Source of the DNA: a virus
IMG/VR virus record: IMGVR_UViG_3300037193_001942
Span: 1 to 33,767 of that record
Length of the DNA stretch: 33,767 nt
Direction: 5' to 3' (one strand)
Below, piece after piece: positions 6,170-13,227 of the stretch; position 1 is the first letter of the stretch, and the number at the start of each line of letters is the position of its first letter. A program made the translations under genes and the position numbers. Below the pieces are notes generated by a model, which made no database searches, was not told where the DNA came from, and saw nothing but the letters and a program-made list of their open reading frames with translations.

Positions 6170-6354
6170 CCGCCCACTCCGCCGCCCGCCCGTGGCGCGT
6201 CCTGCAGCAGCAGTCCAACTGCGACGACATCGAGGTCTGCTCTCACCGTTTCGAGCTCACTGCCGACCTGCACGCGATCTGGCGCGGCAGCCGCTCCCGC
6301 CGAGAGACCGGCGTCTTCTACACCGTTCGCCGCCGCGAGGAGGTGGCGTCGTGA
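6166..6354 (+). CDS. Hypothetical small protein
   Basis: 62 residues from ATG 6166 (ATGA overlap with the previous stop). Mixed polar sequence with NCDDIEVCSHRFELTAD and a basic C-terminus. No motif or family is recognised. It is supported mainly by the unbroken chain of overlapping starts and stops around it. Confidence 0.55.
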   Translation: MTAHSAARPWRVLQQQSNCDDIEVCSHRFELTADLHAIWRGSRSRRETGVFYTVRRREEVAS

Positions 6355-6608
6355 CCGCCACCAAGCTGACTGGCGTCTGCCGCGCCGACCGCCGGGTCCG
6401 CCGCCCGCTGATCGCGTTTGAGGCCGAGGAGCTGTCGGAGCAGCTTCAGGCCGAGGGCCTGCCGGTGACGGTTCAGCTGCCCGTCGAGGGTGACCCGCAG
6501 ATCGTGTTGTGGCCTGCGCTGGCGTTGACGACGCGGGAGCAAGTCCACGCGATGCACGTGGTCAAGGAGGCCACGGACGCCCCGGTGCGCTGGGCAGGGG
6601 TGGCGTAG
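6351..6608 (+). CDS. Hypothetical small protein
   Basis: 85 residues from GTG 6351, overlapping the preceding stop (GTGA). It reads as an alpha/beta domain (LIAFEAEELSEQLQAEGLPV, then a VTVQLPVEGDPQIVLWPAL strand pair and a helix). No family is recognised. Its TAG is directly followed by the ATG of the next gene. Confidence 0.58.
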   Translation: MTATKLTGVCRADRRVRRPLIAFEAEELSEQLQAEGLPVTVQLPVEGDPQIVLWPALALTTREQVHAMHVVKEATDAPVRWAGVA

Positions 6609-6893
6609 ATGGCCGCGACGCACCGAGTGAGGAGGTACGTCCCGGCCGCGCCCCGGATCGACGCGCTCGACGACCGGTTCGCCGACAACCTGCGCACGAT
6701 CCGCACCGCCCGGAAGATCTCCCGGCCCGTGCTGGCCGAGAAGACCGGCATCCCGCGCCGCACCATCGAGAACATCGAGACCGGTCACGGGTGCCCGCCC
6801 GGGCGTCGTCGCCGGGTCACGATCGGCGAGGCGGTCGTGCTCGCTGAGGCCCTGGGCGTGAAGCCGGGCGAGCTGCTGCGCGGTGCCGAGTGA
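6609..6893 (+). CDS. XRE-family helix-turn-helix protein
   Basis: 94 residues. Residues 22-90 form an XRE domain (NLRTIRTARKISRPVLAEKT, then IPRRTIENIETG, then TIGEAVVLAEALGVKPGELL). The N-terminal 20 residues are basic. It sits immediately before the YqaJ exonuclease gene, which starts inside its last codons, so it could regulate the recombination cassette or the early operon. It is a third XRE protein distinct from the repressor and Cro-like proteins; the recognition helix differs. Confidence 0.8.
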   Translation: MAATHRVRRYVPAAPRIDALDDRFADNLRTIRTARKISRPVLAEKTGIPRRTIENIETGHGCPPGRRRRVTIGEAVVLAEALGVKPGELLRGAE

Positions 6894-7897
6894 CCGCCGT
6901 CGAGCTTCTGCCGCCCGGCACCGGACCACATGACGAGCGCTGGCACGAACTGCGCCGCGCCGGCGTGACCGCCTCCGAGATCGCCGCCGTCATGGGCCTG
7001 TCGCCGTGGCAGTCGCCGTTCTCGCTGTTCTGGTCGAAGACGTACGCGTGGGACGGCGGCGACAACGAGTTCATGTCGGCCGGGCGGCACCTTGAGGACG
7101 GCATCGCCGACTGGTGGATGGCCGAGCACGACCCGCTGGAGAACCTGGTCATGTGCCGGGCCGGGCTGTACGCGCACCCGGACCGGCCGTGGCAGCTCGC
7201 CACCCCGGACCGGCTGATCTGCGACCCGCAGACGCACGATGACCCGTTCCCGGACGACCCGGAGTTCGAGTGGAGGCACCCGAACAGCAACGTCTGGGCG
7301 CTGCTGGAGTGCAAGTGGGTGGCGCAGTCGTGGGACGGCTGGGGTGAGTCCGGCACCGACGAGATCCCCGTCTACTACCGCGCCCAGGTGCTCTGGCAAG
7401 CCGACGTCATGGGCGTTGACGAGGTCAACGTCGCCGCGCTCGGACCTGGTGGCTTCCGGGCCTACCGGGTGCGCATCGACGAGCAGGCCGAGACCGACCT
7501 GGTGCTCATGCGCGCCGCCGGCCTGGAGTTCCAGCAGCGCGTCGAGAGCGGCGACGCCCCGGACCTGGACGGCCACACGGCCACGATCGGCGCGCTCCAG
7601 AAGCTCTACCCCGACGTGGGTCAGGGCGACGTGGAGGTGCCGCTGGAACTGGCCGAGGCGTACCGGCAGGCCCGCGCGGATCGCAAGGACGCGGAGCAGC
7701 GGGTCGCCGAGTGCGAGGCGCGGATCCGGGCGGCGCTCGCATCCGAGTACAGCCGGGCCGTCTGCAACAAGAAGCTCGTCGCCTCCCGCTCGGTCTTCGA
7801 GCGCACCGCCGCCGACGAGGACGAGCTACACGCCCTCGACGACGGCTTCCCCATCACCGACCGCCTTAACCCTGGCCGCGCGGCCAGCTACCTCTAG
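6890..7897 (+). CDS. YqaJ-type phage recombination exonuclease
   Basis: 335 residues from GTG 6890 (GTGA overlap). A lambda-exonuclease-like PD-(D/E)XK nuclease that resects double-strand ends to make single strands for RecT. Family signatures: GVTASEIAAVMGLSPWQSPF (residues 25-44), GRHLEDGIADWW (65-76), D107 in ATPDRLI, E140-x-K142 in LLECKW, and YYRAQVLWQ (162-170), the conserved Tyr/Gln segment. A C-terminal helical extension (ADRKDAEQRVAECEARIRAA) follows. Length is usual for the family. The RecT gene lies one gene downstream, giving the classical two-component recombination set. Confidence 0.88.
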   Translation: MTAVELLPPGTGPHDERWHELRRAGVTASEIAAVMGLSPWQSPFSLFWSKTYAWDGGDNEFMSAGRHLEDGIADWWMAEHDPLENLVMCRAGLYAHPDRPWQLATPDRLICDPQTHDDPFPDDPEFEWRHPNSNVWALLECKWVAQSWDGWGESGTDEIPVYYRAQVLWQADVMGVDEVNVAALGPGGFRAYRVRIDEQAETDLVLMRAAGLEFQQRVESGDAPDLDGHTATIGALQKLYPDVGQGDVEVPLELAEAYRQARADRKDAEQRVAECEARIRAALASEYSRAVCNKKLVASRSVFERTAADEDELHALDDGFPITDRLNPGRAASYL

Positions 7898-7906
7898 GAG
7901 CCCATC

Positions 7907-8686
7907 GTGGGTTTGGATATCTACCTTTACGACAAGGCGCAGGCCGAGCAGAACGAGCGGCACAACGTCGCTTCGACCGCGTTCTACGAGCGGGCCGACT
8001 ACGACTCGTTGACCGAGGAGCAGAAGGAAGCCGAGCGCGCGAAGATCCCCGCGTACGCGCCGTGGACAACGGTCCCGTCCGAGCGCCACCCGGAGCATCT
8101 GTTCAACCGGCGCTACCTGCGCAGCTCATACAACAACGGCGGCTTCAACCACGCGGTACCCGAGATGCTCGGGACGGCGAAGAACGACTACCCGGACGAG
8201 CGCGGCTCGCTGTACTGGATCTTTAAGCCGATGGGCCGCGAGTGGGACGGCGACGACGGCAACCTCACTGCCGCGGACATCGACAAGCTGCGCGAGTGCA
8301 AGGCCCGCGCCCAGGAGATCGCCGCCGATCTGACGAAGTGCGACCGGCTGCGCGTCACCACGATCAACCCGAACCTGTTTGCCAGCGCGCCGCAGCACAC
8401 CGATGACGAGGCGCTTGCCATGTACCGCGCCGAGCTGCCGCTGCATGGTGACGGCTGGTACTCGAAGGGTCCGGACTTAAACGTCTTCGGTGACGGGCTG
8501 GTCGTGCTGGCCGCGATTCCCGGCAAGGCGTCGTTCGGCCCGCCGGGTGTGCACCTCATCTACCGAGCGTCCGACGACGCCTTCGAGTCCTACGTCCAGT
8601 CCGCCGAGATCGTCGCCGAGTTCTGCGACGAGGCAATCGCGCTGATCGAGCGCGACGGCGGCGCCCGCATCTCCTGGAGTGGCTGA
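7907..8686 (+). CDS. Unknown conserved-type protein between exonuclease and annealase
   Basis: 259 residues from GTG 7907, with TAGGAG about 6 nt upstream. It begins MGLDIYLYD, and residues 60-85 read HLFNRRYLRSSYNNGGFNHA. Phage proteins beginning MGLDI…/HLF..RYLRSSYN..GFN are familiar to me as uncharacterised. No nuclease, helicase or SSB motif is visible; a central coiled helix (LRECKARAQEIAADLTKCDR) and a beta-rich C-terminus follow. Sitting inside an exo-RecT operon suggests a recombination accessory role, but this is inference. Confidence 0.75.
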   Translation: MGLDIYLYDKAQAEQNERHNVASTAFYERADYDSLTEEQKEAERAKIPAYAPWTTVPSERHPEHLFNRRYLRSSYNNGGFNHAVPEMLGTAKNDYPDERGSLYWIFKPMGREWDGDDGNLTAADIDKLRECKARAQEIAADLTKCDRLRVTTINPNLFASAPQHTDDEALAMYRAELPLHGDGWYSKGPDLNVFGDGLVVLAAIPGKASFGPPGVHLIYRASDDAFESYVQSAEIVAEFCDEAIALIERDGGARISWSG

Positions 8687-8689
8687 CCC

Positions 8690-9589
8690 GTGCCTGAGAC
8701 CGTCGCCAACGCCGTTGCCCAGCGAGACACCTCGCCGGGCGCACTCATCAAGACCTACAGCAGCAGCTTCGCCACCGTGCTGCCGTCGCACGTCAAGCCG
8801 GAGACCTGGGTCCGGCTCGCCCAGGGCGCGCTCAAGAAGGGCAAGCGGATCCAGGCGCCGAACCCGAAGTCGCCGGATCACCGCAACCACGGCCGGTTCG
8901 AGCTGGAGGTCGCCGCCGAGAACAACCCGGGCGTGTTCCTCGCCGCCCTGCTCGACGCCGCCCGGCTCGGGCTCACCCCCGGCTCGGAGGAGTACTACCT
9001 GACCCCTCGCCGGGCCGGCGGCCAGCTGGAGATCCTCGGCATCGTCGGCTATCAGGGCTACGTCGAGTTGATGTACCGGGCCGGCGCGGTGTCCTCGGTG
9101 GTCGTGCAGGTGGTCCGCGAGAACGACGAGTACCGCTACCAGCGGGGTGTTGACCGGGTGCCGGTGCACCGGTTCAAGCCGTTCGCCCGGGAGGCCGAGC
9201 GCGGGAAGCTGATCGGCGTCTACGCCTACGCCGAGTTGCAGAGCGGCGCGGTGAGCCAGGTCGTCGAGCTGAACCAGGACGACATCGACCGGATCAAGCG
9301 GGTCAACCCGGCATCCGGCAGCGACTACTCGCCGTGGACCAACTGGGAAGCCTCGATGTGGATGAAGTCGGCGGCCCGGCAGCTGCGCAAGTGGGTGCCG
9401 ACCTCCGCCGAGTACCGCAAGGAGATCGCCCGCGCCGCCGCCGAGGTTCAGCGGGTGATCGCCGATCCGGAGATGCCGCCCGGTGCCGACGCGCCGCAGG
9501 GCGACGTCCTGGAGGGCGAGCTGGTCGATGACGCGCCTGCTGGCGCCGACTGGCCGGAGCCCGCCGAGATCCCGGTCGGTGGCCAGTGA
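8690..9589 (+). CDS. recT: RecT-family single-strand DNA annealing protein
   Basis: 299 residues from GTG 8690. It anneals complementary single strands in phage recombination. Family features: a helical N-terminus (LIKTYSSSFATVLPSHVKPE), the NNPGVFLAALLDAARLGLTP segment, ILGIVGYQGYVELMYRAG with the conserved GYQG…L turn, VRENDEYRYQRG, GVYAYAEL and the KSAARQLRKWVP region near residues 225-240. The acidic C-terminal tail (VLEGELVDD) resembles SSB-interaction tails. It is paired with the YqaJ exonuclease upstream. Its stop overlaps the next GTG. Confidence 0.9.
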   Translation: MPETVANAVAQRDTSPGALIKTYSSSFATVLPSHVKPETWVRLAQGALKKGKRIQAPNPKSPDHRNHGRFELEVAAENNPGVFLAALLDAARLGLTPGSEEYYLTPRRAGGQLEILGIVGYQGYVELMYRAGAVSSVVVQVVRENDEYRYQRGVDRVPVHRFKPFAREAERGKLIGVYAYAELQSGAVSQVVELNQDDIDRIKRVNPASGSDYSPWTNWEASMWMKSAARQLRKWVPTSAEYRKEIARAAAEVQRVIADPEMPPGADAPQGDVLEGELVDDAPAGADWPEPAEIPVGGQ

Positions 9590-9909
9590 CCCGCCTCGAC
9601 CTCCGCTCACCGTTCTCCGCCTCGTTCAGGCCCGCCGACGCCGACGCTCTCGCGGTCGCGCTGAAGGCGCTGGCCGCGCCGGCTCGGCTGCGGATCCTCG
9701 CCCTGCTGCACGCGCATTCCCAGATGGCCAACCGGGACCTGGAGGAGGCGCTTGGCCTGTCGCAGCCGACCGTCGCCCATCACCTTCAGCTCCTCGGCGA
9801 GGCCGGGCTGATCCGGACCACCCGGCAGGGCGTGTGGGGCGTCCGCACGCTGAACGAGGCCGGACTGGCCGATCTGGTACGGCTGCTGACGCCGGGCGGT
9901 GCCGAGTGA
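9586..9909 (+). CDS. ArsR-family winged-helix regulator
   Basis: 107 residues from GTG 9586. Residues 18-90 form an ArsR-type winged helix (LAVALKALAAPARLRILALL; LEEALGLSQPTVAHHLQLLG; EAGLIRTTRQGVW as the wing). No metal-binding ELCV(C/G)DL cysteine motif is present, so it is probably not metal-responsive. It lies directly after RecT, overlapping by 4 nt, an unusual place for this chromosomal regulator family. It may control the recombination or replication segment or host genes. Confidence 0.83.
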   Translation: MTRLDLRSPFSASFRPADADALAVALKALAAPARLRILALLHAHSQMANRDLEEALGLSQPTVAHHLQLLGEAGLIRTTRQGVWGVRTLNEAGLADLVRLLTPGGAE

Positions 9910-10067
9910 GCGCGCCGCAGGTTGTTGACCATGTCTGGCGTCCGCCCACGTCGAACGGCACCGCGCGCCGGGGTGGCCCGGTGCACGCCCGGCTGTGCGA
10001 GTTCATGAACTGCCGCCGCCCGCGCGCCGAGCACGAACGCGCCGTCACGGGGCGGTGGGGCCGGTGA
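9906..10067 (+). CDS. Very small Cys/His-containing protein
   Basis: 53 residues from GTG 9906 (GTGA overlap). Basic, with HARLCEFMNCRRPRAEHERA, where two cysteines and two histidines could form a small metal site. It is followed by another short Cys-containing gene with the same overlap. No family is recognised. Confidence 0.55.
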   Translation: MSAPQVVDHVWRPPTSNGTARRGGPVHARLCEFMNCRRPRAEHERAVTGRWGR

Positions 10068-10237
10068 CCGACTGGGACCGCTACCGCAAGTGCGAAGCGT
10101 GCGCCGCCGAGATCAGCAAGCCGTGCCTTCAGCTGTCCGGCGTCGCGCCGGGCGGTGCCGCTGTCGCCGTGGAGGCCGACCGTCCGCACGGCGGCCGAGA
10201 GCTGCGCGTCGGGTACGCGCGAGTGAGGAAGTCCTGA
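10064..10237 (+). CDS. Small zinc-knuckle-like protein
   Basis: 57 residues from GTG 10064 (GTGA overlap). The N-terminal KCEACAAEISKPCLQLSG carries CxxC followed by a PC, a pattern common in tiny actinophage and actinobacterial proteins; the C-terminus is basic. Probably a single metal-binding module. Its stop overlaps the next ATG (TGATG). Confidence 0.6.
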   Translation: MTDWDRYRKCEACAAEISKPCLQLSGVAPGGAAVAVEADRPHGGRELRVGYARVRKS

Positions 10238-10629
10238 TGACCCAGATCGAACGCCCCAAGCTGACCATCAACCGGCCCGACGACGACCACCTCGTCATCG
10301 AGATCGACGGCAAGGAGATCGCGTCGGCGAACCACGACGAGCACGGCTGGTGCGGCATGGACGCCGTCGAGCAGACCGCGCTTGCCGTCGCCAAGGCGGC
10401 CGGGCTGGCCATCGACGAGCCCGAGCCGATGGGTGACATAGAGGCCTACGCGATCGAGCTACTGCACGAGGGCGGCCAGTCGACCGCCGAGGACGACACC
10501 GACGAGGACGAACGGTTCGAGCGCCCTAACGACCACCTCGCCGCCTGCAACCTGTCGATCAACATGGCGAACGCCATCCGCGAGAACCCGGGCGACTTCC
10601 TGGACTGGTACCGGCGGGTGAGGCCCTGA
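10237..10629 (+). CDS. Hypothetical acidic protein
   Basis: 130 residues from ATG 10237 with GAGG upstream. The N-terminal beta-rich half (LTINRPDDDHLVIEIDGKEI) leads to an alpha-helical segment and a strongly acidic stretch (AEDDTDEDERFERPN), then a C-terminal helix ending DFLDWYRRVRP. High acidity suggests a protein-interaction or DNA-mimic-like character, but no family is recognised. Confidence 0.65.
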   Translation: MTQIERPKLTINRPDDDHLVIEIDGKEIASANHDEHGWCGMDAVEQTALAVAKAAGLAIDEPEPMGDIEAYAIELLHEGGQSTAEDDTDEDERFERPNDHLAACNLSINMANAIRENPGDFLDWYRRVRP

Positions 10630-10862
10630 TGCTGCGCCGCCTGTTCGGCCGCCTTCCGGCCATCCGACCCGAGTTCCTCGACGCCCCCGACGGCGTGATC
10701 CTCGGCGACCCGAACGCCGACCGCATCCGCGCCATCGACCAGCAGATCCTGCGCGCCACCACCTGGGACGAGGTGGACGCGCTGCTCGACGAGCGGCTGA
10801 AGCTGCGGCCCGCGCCGGCCGCCCGCCGAGTCCCGGTCGTCCCGGGCGGGGGTGGGTCGTGA
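10629..10862 (+). CDS. Hypothetical small protein
   Basis: 77 residues from ATG 10629 (TGATG overlap). It begins MLRRLFGRLPAIR, an amphipathic basic helix, then a mostly helical acidic middle (IDQQILRATTWDEVDALLDE) and a Gly-rich tail. No family is recognised. It overlaps the following membrane protein gene by 4 nt. Confidence 0.58.
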   Translation: MLRRLFGRLPAIRPEFLDAPDGVILGDPNADRIRAIDQQILRATTWDEVDALLDERLKLRPAPAARRVPVVPGGGGS

Positions 10863-11044
10863 ACGCCCTCGGTGCGCTGCTGCTGGTGCTGCTCGCCCCG
10901 GTCGCGCTCTACGCGCTGGCTCGCTGGGTCGGCCTCGGCCGGTGCCTTTCCTGCGGGCGTGCCTGCCTGCCGTGGTCGGCCTGCTGCTGGACGCACAGCC
11001 CGGACAACCCGGAGGCCGTGCCGGGCGGGGAGGGCGGATCATGA
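10859..11044 (+). CDS. Small membrane protein with Cys-rich tail
   Basis: 61 residues from GTG 10859. Residues 2-24 (ALGALLLVLLAPVALYALAR) are a clear transmembrane helix or uncleaved signal. It is followed by CLSCGRACLPWSACCW, six cysteines within 20 residues, probably metal-binding or disulfide-bonded. No family is recognised. Confidence 0.6.
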   Translation: MNALGALLLVLLAPVALYALARWVGLGRCLSCGRACLPWSACCWTHSPDNPEAVPGGEGGS

Positions 11045-11127
11045 GCACCACCGAGACCATCCTGCTCATCGTCGGCGCGATCGTCGTCGTCCTGCTGTTG
11101 GCCGGGAGCAGCAATGACGGCCGGTGA
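11041..11127 (+). CDS. Single-helix membrane peptide
   Basis: 28 residues from ATG 11041 (ATGA overlap with the previous stop). Nearly all of it is one transmembrane helix (TILLIVGAIVVVLLLAGSS). The overlap chain on both sides (the next ATG at 11114 lies inside it) supports expression. Function is unknown; tiny phage membrane peptides can affect host envelope or lysis timing. Confidence 0.5.
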   Translation: MSTTETILLIVGAIVVVLLLAGSSNDGR

Positions 11128-11401
11128 CCGCATCGTCCGCACCGTCGAGATCGACCTCGACCGCCAGGGCAACGGCATCCAGCACCGGGTGCCCGGCGGT
11201 CCGACCATCGGGTTCCGGCGCTACCACCGTTCCGTGCTGCTCGGCGTCCACGGCACGGCGACGTGGCTCGGGCCGGACGACGCCGAGGCGATCGGCATCG
11301 AGCTGCTCGCGGCGGCTGAGGCGATGCGCCGGTGCCGGCACGGGCTCAGCTCGGGTACCGCGCCTAATCCCACTGCCTCGAAGGAGCCCCGTCGTGCCTG
11401 A
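11114..11401 (+). CDS. Hypothetical protein
   Basis: 95 residues from ATG 11114, with GGGAG 8 nt upstream; it overlaps the membrane peptide by 14 nt. It has a beta-rich N-terminal half (IVRTVEIDLDRQGNGIQHRV) and a helix (AEAIGIELLAAAEAMRRC). No family is recognised. Confidence 0.6.
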   Translation: MTAGDRIVRTVEIDLDRQGNGIQHRVPGGPTIGFRRYHRSVLLGVHGTATWLGPDDAEAIGIELLAAAEAMRRCRHGLSSGTAPNPTASKEPRRA

Positions 11402-11585
11402 GTTCCGGATCACCTACACCATCGAGCGCCGGGACAGCAACGGCGACTGGGCCGAGATCGGGTTCGGTTCGTCCGCTGGTGACGCGACCCTCGACGCGGC
11501 GCTGTACCACGTCCAGTCCGACATCCAGAACCGCCAGTGGGAGACCTCGGGCGACATGCCGGAGCCGGAAGAGGTGGACGGGTAA
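11394..11585 (+). CDS. Hypothetical small protein
   Basis: 63 residues from GTG 11394 with AAGGAG 8 nt upstream. The N-terminal YTIERRDSNGDWAEIGFGSS pattern looks like a small beta-sheet domain seen in several actinophage hypotheticals, followed by a helix (LDAALYHVQSDIQNRQW). No assigned function. Confidence 0.62.
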   Translation: MPEFRITYTIERRDSNGDWAEIGFGSSAGDATLDAALYHVQSDIQNRQWETSGDMPEPEEVDG

Positions 11586-11839
11586 TGGCGGGCGCCTACT
11601 GCATGTACTGCCAACGGCGGTGCTTCGTCTCGCGACAGGTGATCGTCGGCGGGCAGGTGCTCTGGTCCGGGCACATGGCCACCTGCCAGCGCGGAAAGCA
11701 GCACGACCGCGACGCCCTCGGCATGGACTCGGACACGGCGCACAACCCCGTCTGGGATGGCTGCGAGTGCCCGAACGCCTGCGGCCCCAAGCAGGCCGCG
11801 ACAGCTACCGGTTCGAGCCCGACGGGCGGTGCGCCGTGA
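11585..11839 (+). CDS. Small zinc-binding-type protein
   Basis: 84 residues from ATG 11585 (TAATG overlap). Cys/His spacing AYCMYCQRRCFVSR near the start and MATCQRGKQHDRD later resembles one treble-clef or ribbon site; another cluster, CECPNACG, lies near the C-terminus. No family is recognised. It is one of a run of Cys-rich proteins in this segment. Confidence 0.62.
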   Translation: MAGAYCMYCQRRCFVSRQVIVGGQVLWSGHMATCQRGKQHDRDALGMDSDTAHNPVWDGCECPNACGPKQAATATGSSPTGGAP

Positions 11840-12258
11840 CCCCGATGCCCGCAGCCGCCGCCGACTGGATCTACCACCAGGTGCTCACCCTCGCCTACCG
11901 GCAGTCGGTCGGCGCCGAGGGTCGCGGCCACGATCACGACCTCGCCCGCGGTCCGGCCGCCGTCCGATCCTGCGCCTGCGAGTGGGGGCGCTGCCACGGC
12001 TGCCAGGTAGGCCGGCACAGCCACTGCGTGCGCGCCCGGGTCGTGAGCCCGGCCGCCCGGATCCTCACGCGCTCCGGCCAGGTCGCCACCGTGCGTCTCG
12101 ACAACGAGAAGTCGGTGTACGCCGAGGTGCTCCCGTCCGGGCGGGCGTGCGGCTGGCGGTGCCCGTGCGACTGCCTGCCGCCCGCGATGCCGGTCGCGGT
12201 GGTCGAGCCTGAGCCGGCCGTCCAGCTGGAGCTCTTCGCGATCGGAGGTGCCCGGTGA
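11836..12258 (+). CDS. Cys-rich hypothetical protein
   Basis: 140 residues from GTG 11836 (GTGA overlap). The middle has CACEWGRCHGCQVGRHSHC (seven Cys/His ligands in about 20 residues) and later WRCPCDCLPP, so at least one zinc site is likely; a beta-rich stretch (QVATVRLDNEKSVYAEVL) lies between. The acidic hydrophobic tail (EPAVQLELFAIGG) resembles a beta-clamp or other short interaction motif (QLELF). No family is named. Confidence 0.65.
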   Translation: MTPMPAAAADWIYHQVLTLAYRQSVGAEGRGHDHDLARGPAAVRSCACEWGRCHGCQVGRHSHCVRARVVSPAARILTRSGQVATVRLDNEKSVYAEVLPSGRACGWRCPCDCLPPAMPVAVVEPEPAVQLELFAIGGAR

Positions 12259-12578
12259 TCGAGCCGACCGACGAGATGCGCATGGTCGCCTACCGCGACG
12301 CCCGCGAGTGGGCCGCCGTGCACGGTCACCAGCAGCCCGACGACCGGATGATCGACGACGTCGTGGCTGCCGTGCTCGCCATCGTCGAGCGGGACAGGTC
12401 GGACGAGCCCGGCCTCACGCGGGCAGCGAACGCCGCTCGGCGGATCGCCGACCGCTTTGACGAGCAGGCCAAGGGCAAGACCGGCGCGGAACGGATCGAG
12501 AAGCTGTCTCAGGCCATCGGGGCCCGCCTCGTGGCGATCCGGCTGATCGAGCTGGCCGACGCTGAGGGTAAGTCGTGA
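12255..12578 (+). CDS. Hypothetical helical protein
   Basis: 107 residues from GTG 12255. Entirely helical by pattern, with heptad-like charged helices (AANAARRIADRFDEQAKGKT). It overlaps the next GTG. Features resemble DUF-type actinophage hypotheticals, but I do not recognise a specific family. Confidence 0.6.
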   Translation: MIEPTDEMRMVAYRDAREWAAVHGHQQPDDRMIDDVVAAVLAIVERDRSDEPGLTRAANAARRIADRFDEQAKGKTGAERIEKLSQAIGARLVAIRLIELADAEGKS

Positions 12579-12781
12579 AGCCGCCGCGCAGCAAGGTCAC
12601 CCCGCACGTCTTCCAGCCCGACCCCGACGTGCCGCCCGACCCGCTGAGCCGCAACGCCCGCGAGGTGTGCCGGACCTGCCACCTGCTCGGCCAGCCCGGC
12701 GACGCCCACCACACCATGCCCGAACCGGTCGAGGACGCACAGTCCCGGGCCGCCGGCGAAAGGAGCGGAGGCGACCGATGA
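12575..12781 (+). CDS. Small zinc-finger-like protein
   Basis: 68 residues from GTG 12575. CRTCHLLGQPGDAHH gives CxxC...HH, a compact zinc site of a type frequent in actinobacterial phage proteins. The rest is Pro/charged and likely disordered. The ribosome site of the next gene lies in its last codons. Confidence 0.62.
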   Translation: MKPPRSKVTPHVFQPDPDVPPDPLSRNAREVCRTCHLLGQPGDAHHTMPEPVEDAQSRAAGERSGGDR

Positions 12782-13227
12782 CCGACGTCCAACTCGCATA
12801 CGAGCGGGCCCGAGCCGAGGAGGCCGAGCGCAGGGAGGCACAGTTCCGCAACTGGTGGGCGGGGGTGTCCAAACAGCTCGATGACCTGAAGCGCCAGTAC
12901 GCCCGGGAGACCTGGGAGCGGGCCGAAAGCTGCGACACGCACGGCGAGAAGATCAAGACCCTCGACGCCCAGCTTCTGTACTTCCAGCGGCGGTCCCGCG
13001 AGACCGAGGACGCACGCGTCAAGCTGGTGATCGGCCTGCACGTTCTCCAGGACATCGTCCGCGAGCATCGCGCAGGGAACACCCGCGCGGACCTGACCGT
13101 CGACGAGCTGATCGGCGCGGTCGAGGCAATCGTCTGGCGCACCCTCGACCAGAAGCCGGAGACGGAAAAGCGGCCCCCGAAAGTGGTCCAGGCGAGCCTG
13201 TTGGACGTCGGCGGTAACGCGGCATGA
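12778..13227 (+). CDS. Hypothetical coiled-coil protein
   Basis: 149 residues from ATG 12778, with AAAGGAG and GGAGG upstream. Residues 5-50 are a charged helix (LAYERARAEEAERREAQFRN) and 45-95 continue with coiled-coil character (RETWERAESCDTHGEKIKTL); the rest is a mixed domain ending in VVQASLLDVGG. It overlaps the sigma-like gene by 4 nt. No function can be assigned. Confidence 0.65.
   Translation: MTDVQLAYERARAEEAERREAQFRNWWAGVSKQLDDLKRQYARETWERAESCDTHGEKIKTLDAQLLYFQRRSRETEDARVKLVIGLHVLQDIVREHRAGNTRADLTVDELIGAVEAIVWRTLDQKPETEKRPPKVVQASLLDVGGNAA

Noticed and set aside
11800-11830. TTCGAGC tRNA T-loop-like sequence
   Set aside because: The flanking bases do not pair to form a T-arm and no acceptor stem is found; it is coding DNA.
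12639-12649. Partial operator match ACCCGCTGAGC
   Set aside because: It is half a site inside a coding gene (DPLSR) without a dyad; probably chance, although a whole-genome scan could show stoperators.
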